A stretch of DNA of 61,391 nt from an uncultured Pirellulaceae bacterium (GCA_937967505.1 CALCJM010000037.1:1-61391), one strand, 5' to 3'. Shown: positions 8,091-17,681, counted from the first letter of the stretch. Translations and numbers: made by a program. Notes: generated by a model not told the origin, from the sequence alone.

Positions 8091-9515
8091 TTATTCTTCG
8101 ACGGTCTGGATTGCCCCCAGATCGGTCTTCATTTCTCCGGAAACTTCGCGTCCCAACAGATCGACATACACGTGCCCGCCTCCCCAAGTGATGCCCCGAT
8201 TGTTTCCGTTGACCGATCGGAAATCGTACTGGCGGCGCACCATGGAGACGAAACCGGGATCCTCAAAGATGGCTCCAGTGTCAATGTTGGGGCTGTTGCG
8301 AATCGCCCGCCTGTCACCGTCATTGGTGCAGTGCAGCAAGTTATTGTACCAGCGGTTGCCGCCCGAGTGCGCGGTCTGATTGATTTCCGTCGCAGCATAA
8401 CATGAACCGGTGGGCGATTGCCGAACGGCCAGTGACTGCATCACACAATTACAGACCTCGCAGTCTTTGGCATTCTGTAGGCTGATCTGTCCCAGATTGG
8501 AATACTGCCCGTTGTAGCGCGTGCGCTGGCGGTTCCCCACGCAGGTGTTGTTTTTAATTTTCACCCCAACCGCTTCAAAACACTGCACACCGCTACCACC
8601 ATTGAAGTAGCATAAATTTCCCTCGATCAATATCGGGCGATCGTAAGGCAATCGCGGTTGCATTTTCCCAAGCACTGCGGCGTTTTCTCTTTCCCTATCC
8701 TTCTCCTTCCCGCCATTCTTCTCGCCCGCCGCGCTGACGCGAATATGTTGCAGGTTGTACCGGTTCAAATAGCGCGTCTGGGTATACTTGGTATCGTCAA
8801 TAATAATCCCGTTGCCATCGGTCAAATCTCCTGCAGCCGTTGGACGTTCATTGCGGTTGCTGTGGCTGACGTTACGTGTAATCAGCACGCCCCAATATCG
8901 CGTGCGCGGATTGGTGCGGTAGTTAATCGGCTGGTAGACCGAGATTCCACTGTGCTGGTCACTGTTGCGAGTGCCATTGTCATGGATCAGATTACAGGTA
9001 ATGCGAATCATGTCCGATTGATTGAAATTGATTCCGCCACCGCCACAGTATGCAACCTCGTTATCGACGATTTCAATATTATGAGAATCCGAAACTTCGA
9101 TCCCGGGCCGGTCGTTGTTCCCCTGCGCTCCTTTGATCACCAGCCCTTCGATCCGTACGAAAGACCCTCGCAGTTCCAGGTTTCCCCGAATCATCGCCCG
9201 CCGACGGTTGGCGGCTCTGATGTGAGTAACCTTGTCTTCCCAGCCATCGATGCGTTTGAACTGGCCGTCGGATCGCAGTCCGCCAATTTTCACACTCTCC
9301 GGCAGCGTATATTGCCCATCGTTGACCGTCAGCGTGTCGCCGGGCGACAGATTCTCCAACGCCAGTTTAAGCTGAAACCCGGCGGCGACAGCGTCACTGC
9401 CGCTGCGCACCACAATTTCATCGGCCTGACCATGCGACACGGCATTTGTAAAACAGACCGCCAACAGACACCAGCACCATGCGTGTTTGAGCATTGAACT
9501 GGGGGGCCATTTCAT
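8091..9515 (-). CDS. Exported right-handed parallel beta-helix protein
   Basis: About 474 residues if begun at ATG 9515 (MKWPPSS, then MLKHAWCWCLLAVCFTNAVS as signal peptide); ATG 9494 is equally possible, and the frame is open to 9614. After the signal come repeats of the beta-helix type: GIEVSDSHNIEIVDNEVAYC, GINFNQSDMIRITCNLIHDN and VKIKNNTCVGN. These match the NosD/PbH1 class used in polysaccharide lyases, epimerases and hydrolases. The start TVNDGQYTLPESVKIGG resembles DUF1565-like N-termini. The substrate is unknown. Likely periplasmic or secreted. It is upstream of genes 7583 and 6784 on the same strand. Confidence 0.85.
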   Translation of the reverse strand: MKWPPSSMLKHAWCWCLLAVCFTNAVSHGQADEIVVRSGSDAVAAGFQLKLALENLSPGDTLTVNDGQYTLPESVKIGGLRSDGQFKRIDGWEDKVTHIRAANRRRAMIRGNLELRGSFVRIEGLVIKGAQGNNDRPGIEVSDSHNIEIVDNEVAYCGGGGINFNQSDMIRITCNLIHDNGTRNSDQHSGISVYQPINYRTNPRTRYWGVLITRNVSHSNRNERPTAAGDLTDGNGIIIDDTKYTQTRYLNRYNLQHIRVSAAGEKNGGKEKDRERENAAVLGKMQPRLPYDRPILIEGNLCYFNGGSGVQCFEAVGVKIKNNTCVGNRQRTRYNGQYSNLGQISLQNAKDCEVCNCVMQSLAVRQSPTGSCYAATEINQTAHSGGNRWYNNLLHCTNDGDRRAIRNSPNIDTGAIFEDPGFVSMVRRQYDFRSVNGNNRGITWGGGHVYVDLLGREVSGEMKTDLGAIQTVEE

Positions 9516-9619
9516 CTGAGGCGTCTTTACGCAGCACCATCCTGCAGAGATCCACTCTCTGTAGCCCCGTCCAGCCCCAACGCCCCTGCACATTTCGCAC
9601 CCCCAAATCCGCATTGCCG

Positions 9620-11056
9620 TTAACTCATCTCCATCTCGTCACCGGGTGCCGGAATCATTGCCGGGCCCAACTTGTGCTTGTGCAACAACTCCTGAAATTC
9701 GGTCGCGCTATCCAGTTCGCAATGCACCAGTGCGATCTTTTTCACGTCCCCACCGGCGGCCGTTTTGCGCGCCCACTCCAACAGGTCTTTCTGGTCGGCG
9801 TGGCCACTGCTGCCCTGGAGATGCTTGACCTGGGCATGCACTTCGTATTCTTCGCCGTAGATCCTGACTTTATCCAATGAGCCATCCATCAAAATCCTGC
9901 CCAACGTGTGCGGTGCCTGGTATCCCGCGAACAGAATACGCGTGCTGGGTTTCTCGATATTGTTCTTCAGGTGATGCAAAATACGCCCGCCTTCGCACAT
10001 TCCCGACGCACTGATAATCACGCAGGACTCTTTGGAGTGATTGAGTGCTTTGGATTCCTCGACCTTTCGCACGTAACGCAGCCCCTCAAAATGCAAGGGG
10101 TCACCATCCTCTTCGTACAACACGGCATTGACCATCGCATCGTCATAACACTCGGGGTGACCGCGAAAAACATCGGTCGCGTTCACCGCCAGCGGACTGT
10201 CCACGTACACTTTCATCGGTGGCAGTTCACCAGCTTCGGCCAACTGGTTCAACCGGTAGACAATCTCCTGCGTACGTCCAACCGAAAATGCGGGGATGAT
10301 CAATTTCCCACCATCGTTCCAGGTCTCGTGCATGATGTCTTTGAGCATTGCCCGCGCGTCGCCGTCTTTGGTATGTTTGGCGTGCTCGCGGTTGCCGTAG
10401 GTGGCCTCCATGATTACATAATCGGCCCCTGCGACGATCTGCGGGTCGCGCAGAATCGGCATGTCTGACCTGCCGATGTCACCACTGAACACCAACCGCG
10501 TCGGCGTGTCGGACTCGGTTGAGTCGCTCTCCGGGGCGAGATTGACTTCCACTGTGGCGGCCCCCAACATGTGTCCGGCAAAATGGAACCGGCAACTGAC
10601 TCCCTCAAACAGCGTGAACTCATGATCGTACTCGACCGTGCGAAACTCTCGTAGCGTCGCGGCGGCTTCTTCGGGACCGTACAGCGGCTCAAAGGGCTTC
10701 TGCTTTTTCTTCTTGCGTTTTTTGTTAACGTATTTGACATCGTTGACCTGAATCTTGGCACTGTCCATCAGCATGAACGCGGCCAAGTCGCGCGACGCTG
10801 ACGTGGCGTAGATCGGTCCGCGAAAACCGGAGCGATAAAGTGACGGCAAATTACCACTGTGGTCAATGTGAGCATGAGACAGCACGACGGCATCAATGCT
10901 GCTGCCATCGAACGGTAATTCTCTGTTCCGTTTAAAGGCTTCTTTGCGACGCCCCTGGTACAACCCGCAGTCCAACAGAATGCGTTTACCGTTGTGATGA
11001 ATCAAGTGCATCGAACCGGTTACGGTTTGAGCAGCGCCCCAGAATTGAACTTTCAT
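9620..11056 (-). CDS. MBL-fold/beta-CASP RNA-processing exonuclease family protein
   Basis: 478 residues. The metallo-beta-lactamase zinc motif HAHIDHSG is at 61-68, followed by HFAGHMLGAATVEV, VFSGDIGR and DYVIMEATYGNREH. The beta-CASP part has IIPAFSVGRTQEIVY, IISASGMCEGGRI (motif B/C region) and the RMKL domain with GHADQKDLLEWA. This order is that of the CPSF/Ysh1-like bacterial proteins. They cleave RNA; which RNA is unknown. The full length agrees with the family. The start ATG 11056 gives MKVQFWGAAQTVTGS, a typical N-terminus. A 105-base gap separates it from the beta-helix gene. Confidence 0.93.
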   Translation of the reverse strand: MKVQFWGAAQTVTGSMHLIHHNGKRILLDCGLYQGRRKEAFKRNRELPFDGSSIDAVVLSHAHIDHSGNLPSLYRSGFRGPIYATSASRDLAAFMLMDSAKIQVNDVKYVNKKRKKKKQKPFEPLYGPEEAAATLREFRTVEYDHEFTLFEGVSCRFHFAGHMLGAATVEVNLAPESDSTESDTPTRLVFSGDIGRSDMPILRDPQIVAGADYVIMEATYGNREHAKHTKDGDARAMLKDIMHETWNDGGKLIIPAFSVGRTQEIVYRLNQLAEAGELPPMKVYVDSPLAVNATDVFRGHPECYDDAMVNAVLYEEDGDPLHFEGLRYVRKVEESKALNHSKESCVIISASGMCEGGRILHHLKNNIEKPSTRILFAGYQAPHTLGRILMDGSLDKVRIYGEEYEVHAQVKHLQGSSGHADQKDLLEWARKTAAGGDVKKIALVHCELDSATEFQELLHKHKLGPAMIPAPGDEMEMS

Positions 11057-11224
11057 GGTGTTCTCAAGGAAGGAAAGAGTCGAACGAATCGCCGGCGGTT
11101 GGATTTGCCTGCCCGATGTGATGCAATGCGATCAAAGCAAGTGCATCAGCGGTGCAATGATGACCGAAACAAAACCACCTTGCAACAGCGGTCCCCGCAC
11201 AGAAATCGCCGTCGGACCAATAAA

Positions 11225-12049
11225 TTACGGCGTCAAATGCCAGAATACAGACTTCGGCAGCGGCGTAAATTTCCCTACCTTGATTCCTGCGGCACGCATC
11301 GCATTACCCGTCCAACAATTGCACGTCTGGAACAGGTGATACCTGCCGACCGCTGGAAAAAAGAGGTCGCGGTCACTGTAGCCGACATCCGCAATCGGCT
11401 CCGGTAATGCCCCATCGCCAGTTTGGGCAATGGAAGCCTCCACAAAACTTACCAATTGTTGGTATTGCTCCTGCGAAATTTTTGTCTTCATCAGCGACGA
11501 CGATACCACCGGTCGCAATCGCAGCAACTCCACATGCGTTACCGCTTGGTCCCCCATCAACAGCACGCGTGCTGCGGTGAAAATATCCAGATCGTTCCAC
11601 GTAGGGGTGTTGATATAGAACTCGCGCGATCCCCAACCAATACTGACATGAGTGAAATCCGTCCGCGCTGACGAAAACGAGGCAAGCGGAAAGTTCTGCC
11701 GCCAGTCCTTCTGTTGGTTAACCAGTGGCAGAATAATATCGGAGTGAATGTCATTCGAGTAAAAATAAACCTCGATGCCATTGGGCGTGGGAACGAAATC
11801 CCGGTTATCCGGGATCCACGCTCCACCTATGGCCAACAACAGATATCCCAACAACGGCAACAGGATGATTCCCAGTGGCCACCTGATCAGCCACCAACAT
11901 TTGCCAAAGAAGCCACGTTTACGTTTGCCGATGCCTTCGCCGGATAACCCATTCGCACCACCGGTCGCCCCTGGTGCGGCTCCTGCAAAGGCAACCGCCC
12001 TGACCGTTTTTGTTTCCGCATCAAATTTGGGATTGGTATCCACCTCCAT
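11225..12049 (-). CDS. DUF2459 / TIGR02117 family protein
   Basis: 274 residues. A charged N-terminus is followed by one membrane helix (about 56-77, WPLGIILLPLLGYLLLAIG). Then comes an extracytoplasmic domain with YFYSNDIHSDIILPL, THVSIGWGSREFYINTPTW and HLFQTCNCWTGNAMRAAGI. These blocks are typical of DUF2459 (TIGR02117), an uncharacterised family with a possible NlpC/P60-like Cys-His arrangement: Cys in NCWTGNA and His in NDIHSD. It starts 19 bases after the efp stop on the same strand, so it is probably co-transcribed with efp. The start has GGAAGAAG ahead of ATG 12049. Confidence 0.85.
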   Translation of the reverse strand: MEVDTNPKFDAETKTVRAVAFAGAAPGATGGANGLSGEGIGKRKRGFFGKCWWLIRWPLGIILLPLLGYLLLAIGGAWIPDNRDFVPTPNGIEVYFYSNDIHSDIILPLVNQQKDWRQNFPLASFSSARTDFTHVSIGWGSREFYINTPTWNDLDIFTAARVLLMGDQAVTHVELLRLRPVVSSSLMKTKISQEQYQQLVSFVEASIAQTGDGALPEPIADVGYSDRDLFFPAVGRYHLFQTCNCWTGNAMRAAGIKVGKFTPLPKSVFWHLTP

Positions 12050-12068
12050 GTCTTCTTCCGATACTGGA

Positions 12069-12635
12069 TCAGGATTTCACGCGTTCAGAATATTCGCCAG
12101 TGCGTGTGTCAATCCGGATCACATCCCCAATATTGACGAAAATCGGCGTAAAGAACTCGCCGCCGGTTTCAACCTTGACCGGTTTCTTGACGTTGGTCGC
12201 CGTGTCACCCTTGGCGGCCGGCTCACAGTACTCCACTACCAAATCGACGTGGTTGGGCGGCGTCATCAGAATGGGATTGCCATTGAAGAACGTAATCTGG
12301 CAATCCGAGTTATCCTTCAGATACTTCCAGTCGTCACCGATTTGCTCGGCCGACATCTCGTACTGTTCGAAGGTGGTGCTGTCCATGAATACGAAAGTGT
12401 CTCCCTGGCGGTACAGGTATTGCATATCCGTTTCCATGATGTCCGCTTCGTCCAGCGTGTCGTTTTGCTTGAAGGTGCGGTCGAGCGTGGTTTGGCGAAG
12501 TAAATTCTTCAGCTTGCAGATATACAATGCGTTCCCTTTGCCAGGCTTTTTGAACTCGTAGTGAGTCATAATGTACGGCTCGCCGTCGATTGAAACTTTC
12601 AGCCCTTTTCGAAAATCGCCTGGTTTGTATGCCAC
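12069..12635 (-). CDS. efp: Translation elongation factor P
   Basis: 188 residues, the standard EF-P length, with three beta-barrel domains. EF-P binds between the P and E sites and rescues ribosomes stalled on polyproline. The modifiable lysine is Lys33 in KKPGKGNAL, the context recognised by the beta-lysylation enzymes. The C-terminal domain has the expected GEFFTPIFVNIGDVIRIDT and ends TGEYSERVKS. It starts with GTG 12635, preceded by AGGAAG. It is divergent from epmB (12738), which fits Lys33 being beta-lysylated. EpmA, the partner ligase, is not in the window. Confidence 0.97.
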   Translation of the reverse strand: MAYKPGDFRKGLKVSIDGEPYIMTHYEFKKPGKGNALYICKLKNLLRQTTLDRTFKQNDTLDEADIMETDMQYLYRQGDTFVFMDSTTFEQYEMSAEQIGDDWKYLKDNSDCQITFFNGNPILMTPPNHVDLVVEYCEPAAKGDTATNVKKPVKVETGGEFFTPIFVNIGDVIRIDTRTGEYSERVKS

Positions 12636-12737
12636 GGTTGCTTCCTGTCGTGTCTCTTTGAATCGGTTTTAAAATATAAACGCACCGGTAACCGGTTCCC
12701 TGCTGGAACCGTCCGCTGAAAACGTTATTCTGAATCA

Positions 12738-13751
12738 ATGCAAATTCTAACCAATCCAGCCGATTCTGTCGCTGCTGAAACCAAATCGTGGCAACAAGCC
12801 ATGCGGACAGCGATTCGTGATACCAAAACCCTGCGAAAGCGGCTGAAATTAGCCCCCGATCCTGCCGCTGCCAGCGCCGCTGCTTCGTTTGGCCTGTTTG
12901 CTCCACTACCATTTGTCGACCGAATCGCCGTCGGTGATGAGTCCGACCCGCTGCTGCTGCAATTGCTGCCAACCGCTGCCGAAGACCACTCTCCGACTCA
13001 TTTTTCCAACGACCCTCTACAGGAATCCGCTGCCACACTGACCACAGGCGTGCTGAAAAAGTACATGGGCCGCGCCCTGATGATTGTGACCGGGGCCTGT
13101 GCCATTCACTGCCGCTATTGTTTCCGAAGGCACTTTCCTTACTCGGACAATTCGGCCGGTGCTGCTCACCTAGAAAAAGCGCTGGTTTCGATCGCCGACG
13201 ACAATTCCATCGAGGAAGTCATTCTCAGCGGTGGCGATCCGCTGACCGTTGTCGATCGCACCATCGACAGTCTGTTTTCCCGCCTGGGAGCCATTCCACA
13301 CTTGCGGCGGATCCGCATTCACACGCGCCTGCCAATCATGATCCCCTCGCGCGTTACCGATCAATTGGTCCAAACGCTCGCCCGCTGCCCGTTGGAGAAA
13401 GTCGTCGTCATCCACACCAATCATGCCAACGAAATCGATGCAGACGTGACCGGCGGACTGAACCGGTTGAGGTCTGCCGGTGCGTTGTTGCTCAATCAGA
13501 CCGTCTTGCTCAAAGGCATCAATGATCACGCTCCAACATTGATCGAACTGAGCAAACGTTTGCTTAGCGCGGGCGTCCTGCCGTACTATTTACACCAGCT
13601 GGACCAGGTCGTTGGCGCAGCTCACTTCGAAGTGCCCCTCGAAACAGGCAAACGGTTGGTCGGCGACATGCGGGCCGCCCTGCCGGGTTTTGCCGTACCA
13701 CGATACGTGCAGGAAATCCCCGGCGAACCCAACAAAACGGTACTGGCGTAG
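12738..13751 (+). CDS. epmB: EF-P beta-lysylation radical SAM protein (KamA family)
   Basis: 337 residues. Radical SAM, PLP-dependent lysine 2,3-aminomutase family; it makes (R)-beta-lysine, used by EpmA to modify EF-P. The 4Fe-4S cysteines are Cys121, Cys125 and Cys128 in TGACAIHCRYCFRRHFPY. Downstream are EVILSGGDPL, RIRIHTRLPI and a C-terminal PLP-binding part with LPYYLHQLDQVVGAAHF. The length is short, as in EpmB, rather than that of the longer catabolic KamA. The divergent efp gene 102 bases away makes the EF-P role nearly certain. Palindromic element B lies 16 bases after its stop. Confidence 0.95.
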   Translation: MQILTNPADSVAAETKSWQQAMRTAIRDTKTLRKRLKLAPDPAAASAAASFGLFAPLPFVDRIAVGDESDPLLLQLLPTAAEDHSPTHFSNDPLQESAATLTTGVLKKYMGRALMIVTGACAIHCRYCFRRHFPYSDNSAGAAHLEKALVSIADDNSIEEVILSGGDPLTVVDRTIDSLFSRLGAIPHLRRIRIHTRLPIMIPSRVTDQLVQTLARCPLEKVVVIHTNHANEIDADVTGGLNRLRSAGALLLNQTVLLKGINDHAPTLIELSKRLLSAGVLPYYLHQLDQVVGAAHFEVPLETGKRLVGDMRAALPGFAVPRYVQEIPGEPNKTVLA

Positions 13752-13766
13752 TCACCAGGGATCGCT

Positions 13767-13874
13767 CTTAGGCGACTGGCAGTCAGGAATTTACCATCCG
13801 TTGGCAACGCTGCCAGCGTCGGAGCGAAGCTGGCAGCGTCGCCAACGGTAAGCGATCAACTGGCAATCGCCTTA
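13767..13874 (+). repeat. Palindromic element, copy B
   Basis: Complete copy between the convergent epmB and Nif3 genes. The arms TTAGGCGACTGGCAGT and ACTGGCAATCGCCTTA face each other, with core loop GTCGGAGCGAA. The final TTA (13872-13874) is the TAA stop codon of the Nif3 gene. As a hairpin in a convergent gap it could also help end transcription, although it has no T run. Confidence 0.93.
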
Positions 13875-14678
13875 CACCGACCACCACTCAAGTGGATCAC
13901 ATTCATTGCGACTGGCCCACACTTCTAGGTCGTTGAATTCCGCTTGAAGGTGACCGGCCAAATCTTCCACCGCAAACCGCTCGCTGGCGTAGTGCCCCAC
14001 CAACACCAACGCGATCCCGTTCGCCTTGGCGTCCAGGCTGGTATGAAACGTTGTCTCGCCGGTGACCAACGCATCGCAGCCCCTTCGTTTTGCCGCGTCC
14101 AAAAAAGAACCACCACTGCCGCAGGCTACCGCCAGTTTGGTGATCATTCTGTCCGGCTCCCCCACCAGATGCAGGCCCTTCAATCGCCCATCTGGCCCCA
14201 GCTGTTGGAGCGCTCTGGACGCCAGATCGCCAAGTGACACCGGTATCGAAAATTTGCCGACTCGTCCCGCCCCCAGCCCGTCGGGGTCATCGACCAACGG
14301 GACCAGTACCGTCGGCGACTCAAGCCCCAGCTTCTGCGCAAGCGTCTGGTTGATCCCCTGGCTGGCGGAATCAAAACTCGTATGCGGACTATAAATCGAC
14401 ACGCCAGCCCGTGCCAGTTTCCACAGCAGGTGCGACGGCGTATTGTCGGTCGTCAATCGCTTAATGGGGCGAAAGGGCAACGGATGGTGCGCGATGACCA
14501 GGTCCGCCTGTCTGGCGATCGCCTCGTCGACGCTTTCAGGTGTGACCGTCAAGCACGTCATTACGCGCCGGGCTTCCGCTTGACGGTCTCCGGCGATCAA
14601 ACCCACATTGTCCCAGTCCTCCGCCAGACGGCGCGGCGCAAACGATTCCATGAACTGACAGATGGCCTGAATTTTCAT
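13872..14678 (-). CDS. Nif3-like dinuclear metal center protein (YbgI/DUF34)
   Basis: 268 residues. Nif3/YqfO/YbgI family, which forms toroidal hexamers with a dinuclear metal site; often annotated as GTP cyclohydrolase I type 2, without firm function. Diagnostic segments are LAEDWDNVGLIAGD near the start, ADLVIAHHPLPFRPIK (His-His metal ligands), GVSIYSPHTSFDSA, AVACGSGGSFLDAA and a C-terminal VLVGHYASERFA. ATG 14678 (MKIQAICQFMES) is chosen over a TTG two codons upstream; no strong Shine-Dalgarno sequence is present. The TAA stop lies in the end of palindromic element B. Confidence 0.93.
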   Translation of the reverse strand: MKIQAICQFMESFAPRRLAEDWDNVGLIAGDRQAEARRVMTCLTVTPESVDEAIARQADLVIAHHPLPFRPIKRLTTDNTPSHLLWKLARAGVSIYSPHTSFDSASQGINQTLAQKLGLESPTVLVPLVDDPDGLGAGRVGKFSIPVSLGDLASRALQQLGPDGRLKGLHLVGEPDRMITKLAVACGSGGSFLDAAKRRGCDALVTGETTFHTSLDAKANGIALVLVGHYASERFAVEDLAGHLQAEFNDLEVWASRNECDPLEWWSV

Positions 14679-14903
14679 GAGCAAAGACTTTTCAAAAAAT
14701 TGAGGATGGAGCGTTGAAGATTACGCATCGAAATTTGGCGAATCAACAGATTGTATCAGGGCGGGAAGATTTGTTCATCCGTGTCACGTGGGATAGGCTT
14801 TCCGCCCGGCAATGTACACAATGGCATGCACCGGCAGGCTACCTCACATGAAATCATCCTGCCCGGAATCATCCCACCTGAAATCGCGCGCGGAAATCGA
14901 ATC

Positions 14904-15689
14904 ATGCTGCAACTAAAAAAAGGTCTGAATCTGGAATCGCTGCGACAGCCGCTGAAGGCAGCGTTGATCACCGCAGCGCGGCTGGGGGCCGAAGGGGTCG
15001 AAATCAACGCCCGAACCCAACTGCATCCGGCAACGATGTCACGCACCGCCGTCCGGCACTTCCTGAAAACGCTGGCCGATCTCAACCTGTCCGTGGCCGC
15101 GATCCATTTCCCGACCCGCCGCAGCTACGGTGATGTCGATGACCTGGAACGAAGGATCGAAGCCACCAAAGCCGCAATGACGATGGCCTGGGAACTGGGC
15201 TGTCACGTGGTCGTTAACCGGATCGGCAGTGTTGCTGATCCGGGCAGCGACGCGCGGCAGACGATGGTCGAAGCCCTGACCGACATCGGCATGCACGCCC
15301 AAAAATGCGGGGCGTGGCTGGCAGCACAAACTGACAATGATGACGGGCAAACCATACTGGCGCTGTTGGACGAACTGCCCATTAACAGTCTCAAGGTTGA
15401 CTTTGATCCCGCCGGGCTATTAATGCGGCAACAGCCCGTGACAGAAACCATGAAGGCGCTTGCTGAACACGTCACCCACTTTCGCGCCCGGGACGCGGTG
15501 CAAGACCTGTCCGTTGGCAGGACAACCGAAGTACAGCTTGGCCGCGGCAGTGTTGACTGGCCGGCTCTGCTGGGCCTGCTGGAGGAGAAAAGCTACCAGG
15601 GGTTTTTGACAGTTCAACGCGACGCCGAATCCAACGCCATTGGTCAGTGCGGAGAGAGCCTAGAATACCTAGACCAGTTGTTTCAGTAA
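14904..15689 (+). CDS. Sugar phosphate isomerase/epimerase, TIM barrel
   Basis: 261 residues from ATG 14904 (MLQLKKGLNLESLRQPLKAA). The frame is open to 14751, but the upstream residues are not family-like. Xylose-isomerase-like barrel features are AARLGAEGVEINAR, DLNLSVAAIHFPTRR, LPINSLKVDFDPAGLLM (Asp metal ligand), THFRARDAV and LGRGSVDWPALLGLLEE. The last pattern (gxGxVdw..ll..L.e..y.G) is typical of this family. Metal-ligand His/Glu positions appear weakened compared with the isomerase at 3911-4951, so it may be a divergent or non-classical member. The substrate is unknown. It is divergent from Nif3 and stands alone. Confidence 0.8.
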   Translation: MLQLKKGLNLESLRQPLKAALITAARLGAEGVEINARTQLHPATMSRTAVRHFLKTLADLNLSVAAIHFPTRRSYGDVDDLERRIEATKAAMTMAWELGCHVVVNRIGSVADPGSDARQTMVEALTDIGMHAQKCGAWLAAQTDNDDGQTILALLDELPINSLKVDFDPAGLLMRQQPVTETMKALAEHVTHFRARDAVQDLSVGRTTEVQLGRGSVDWPALLGLLEEKSYQGFLTVQRDAESNAIGQCGESLEYLDQLFQ

Positions 15690-15735
15690 CCGTCACCGTC
15701 AGCTGAATTTTCGCTGACCTTTTATTGAACCCAAA

Positions 15736-16752
15736 CTACTCGCCAAGAAAACTACGTTTCTGCCGGGTCCAACTGATAGGTTTTTGCGGGCGTCCGAACA
15801 AGCCTTCAAATGCCAACGTGTTGGTCCTACGATCCAAAAATTCAAACATCATGTGGGCAAAATTGCCCCGGGCAGGGTCGTACTGAGGGGAGAACATCCG
15901 CATCGCTTTGGGCAGGAAGTCTTTTTCATCAATGATGACCTCGATCTTGCTGTAGTTGCGGGCGTCTTCGGCCCGTTTGGGATGCACCTCCAACCAATAT
16001 TCGCCCTGCACCTCACGCGGCGTAATCACGCGCACCCAATACCGATTCAATAACACGTCTTTTCTTGCACCAAAGAGAAACGGAATCGGACTGGCCGACA
16101 GCCCCTCGGGGCCACGCATGTTTTCGGGAATCACCGTCTCGTACAGACGTTTTTCACCATAGTCAAATTCGTAAATCACTTTTCCATCACAAATCCATTT
16201 GGCCTGTGCAGATTCGGCCTTCTGCAGTTCGTAATCTGCCTGCGCACCGGGTTCTTTGGGTGGATTGGCGAAAGTCCACACCTGCTCGGTCTGATATCGG
16301 CCATGTTCAGGAGCCGCAAAGAAGATCTCGCCGGTGGCAATTTCTGCGGATGCCAGCCGCTGTGTCTGTGGGTCGCGGTAGCCGACCACTGCCGAATCAT
16401 AGGTATGACGACGAAACGCACAACGAAAATTCTTGTACTGGGCACTGCTCTGTTCCCAGTATTCAAGAATCTTGTCGCGATAATCGATTTCTTCGCGCGT
16501 CAAATCCTGAAACGGTTGCCGTTGTGGGACGGCTGCCTGCTGACGCTGCTGTTCTGGGTTGGATGCCACGCGCGTCTGTTGCCCCCGGTTGGAGTTTCCC
16601 TGCGCCCGGAGTGCTGAGGGCGCTGCGATGCCCAGCACTACGATGACCAGCCCCGCGATAACCATCCCTGCGCTGCCACGCAACATACGGGGGGCCGGTG
16701 CAAACCTGATTAGTAAATTCCTCAGTAAACGCCAGTCGTTGGTCGCTATCAT
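15736..16752 (-). CDS. TIGR03009 family protein (planctomycete-specific)
   Basis: 338 residues from ATG 16752, chosen because AAGGAAAG lies 8 bases upstream; the frame is open to 16959. An N-terminal membrane or signal segment (GMVIAGLVIVVLGIAAP, cleavage near ALRAQ) is followed by a Gln-rich linker. Then comes the TIGR03009 domain: REEIDYRDKILEYWEQSS, YKNFRCAFRRHTYD, WICDGKVIYEFDYGEKRLYE, PIPFLFGARKDVLLNRYWV and a C-terminal FAFEGLFGRP-like segment. The fold resembles the LolA/outer-membrane lipoprotein sorting class in its 'strands around a lipid groove' layout, but the function is not established. Most likely exported. Confidence 0.88.
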   Translation of the reverse strand: MIATNDWRLLRNLLIRFAPAPRMLRGSAGMVIAGLVIVVLGIAAPSALRAQGNSNRGQQTRVASNPEQQRQQAAVPQRQPFQDLTREEIDYRDKILEYWEQSSAQYKNFRCAFRRHTYDSAVVGYRDPQTQRLASAEIATGEIFFAAPEHGRYQTEQVWTFANPPKEPGAQADYELQKAESAQAKWICDGKVIYEFDYGEKRLYETVIPENMRGPEGLSASPIPFLFGARKDVLLNRYWVRVITPREVQGEYWLEVHPKRAEDARNYSKIEVIIDEKDFLPKAMRMFSPQYDPARGNFAHMMFEFLDRRTNTLAFEGLFGRPQKPISWTRQKRSFLGE

Positions 16753-17028
16753 CTTGATCTTTCCTTCAACATCCATGCGGAGGATTTCAAAGCCTGTTTG
16801 CCATCGTTGGTGCCCGACGGCAGGTATTGGTTGATTTTGAGGCCTGTTTTTAACAGTATCAACCTTGCCCAACCAGACAGATCTGGCTGCGAAATCGCTA
16901 GCATTCTGTTTTGCGGCTAATATCGGCAGGTCTCTCTCCGCGCGGGACACATCACACACGCCAGCCTCCCGGACAGAATGGCACTGATGAACGCTTGGAT
17001 TCCACCAAACTGACCGCGCGATACCGGG

Positions 17029-17580
17029 TCAGGAGAAAAACTGAAACTCGCCAACCGGCTCAAACGCGTTGACATAATGCTTCACCTGAGGGGGTTGGGC
17101 AGTTTTGGGCCAGAGAATGGCCACGACATCAAACCTGGCCGCACACTCGGTCAACCGATGCCATTTTAGAAAACCGATCGCCGTTTTGGTCAACTTTGCC
17201 TGCTTGGATTTATCGACGGCGTCTTCTGGTTCGCCAGCGATATTCGTGGCACGAGTTTTTACCTCGACAAACACGACCGTGCGTTGATCGATGGCAATCA
17301 AGTCCACCTCACCGACCCGGTCATGGTACCCCCGAAACAGAATGATCATTCCCTTGCGCAGCAGAAACCGTTCCGCCTCTCGCTCTCCTTGCGGCCCCAG
17401 TTCGAGCGCAGGTCGGCGTGAATCGTAAAACCGCACCAACTGGCGGCACAACGCAATTCTCCAGAACAGCCCGCGCAACCATTGTTTGGCCGCCACCGCA
17501 CGTGTGGCCATCCCCGGAAACGAGATGGCCGTTTCGATGCGGCGGTCGATTCGATCAATGAAATTCATCACACGCGACAC
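17029..17580 (-). CDS. YraN/UPF0102 family endonuclease-like protein
   Basis: 183 residues. The C-terminal half is the UPF0102 domain: LGPQGEREAERFLLRKGMII, VGEVDLIAIDQRTVVFVEVK (the restriction-endonuclease-like D-x(n)-E-x-K: Asp in GEVDLIA, Glu and Lys in VEVK), then SKQAKLTKTAIGFLK and RFDVVAI. The N-terminal about 65 residues are an extension not typical of the shorter family members. Biochemical role uncertain; linked to DNA processing. No strong Shine-Dalgarno sequence at 17580, so a later start cannot be excluded. Confidence 0.88.
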   Translation of the reverse strand: MSRVMNFIDRIDRRIETAISFPGMATRAVAAKQWLRGLFWRIALCRQLVRFYDSRRPALELGPQGEREAERFLLRKGMIILFRGYHDRVGEVDLIAIDQRTVVFVEVKTRATNIAGEPEDAVDKSKQAKLTKTAIGFLKWHRLTECAARFDVVAILWPKTAQPPQVKHYVNAFEPVGEFQFFS

Positions 17581-17681
17581 GCGGCTGACTCCTTATCGAC
17601 AGACTCAAAACGGGCAAATTTCACGGCAGCTGGTATCGATCAGCAAAACCGGCCCCAATGCCCGGACACGATTTCCCGTCT

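Noticed and set aside
8658..9497. A 279-codon plus-strand frame
   Set aside because: Antisense to the beta-helix gene, whose minus-strand translation has clear PbH1 repeats.
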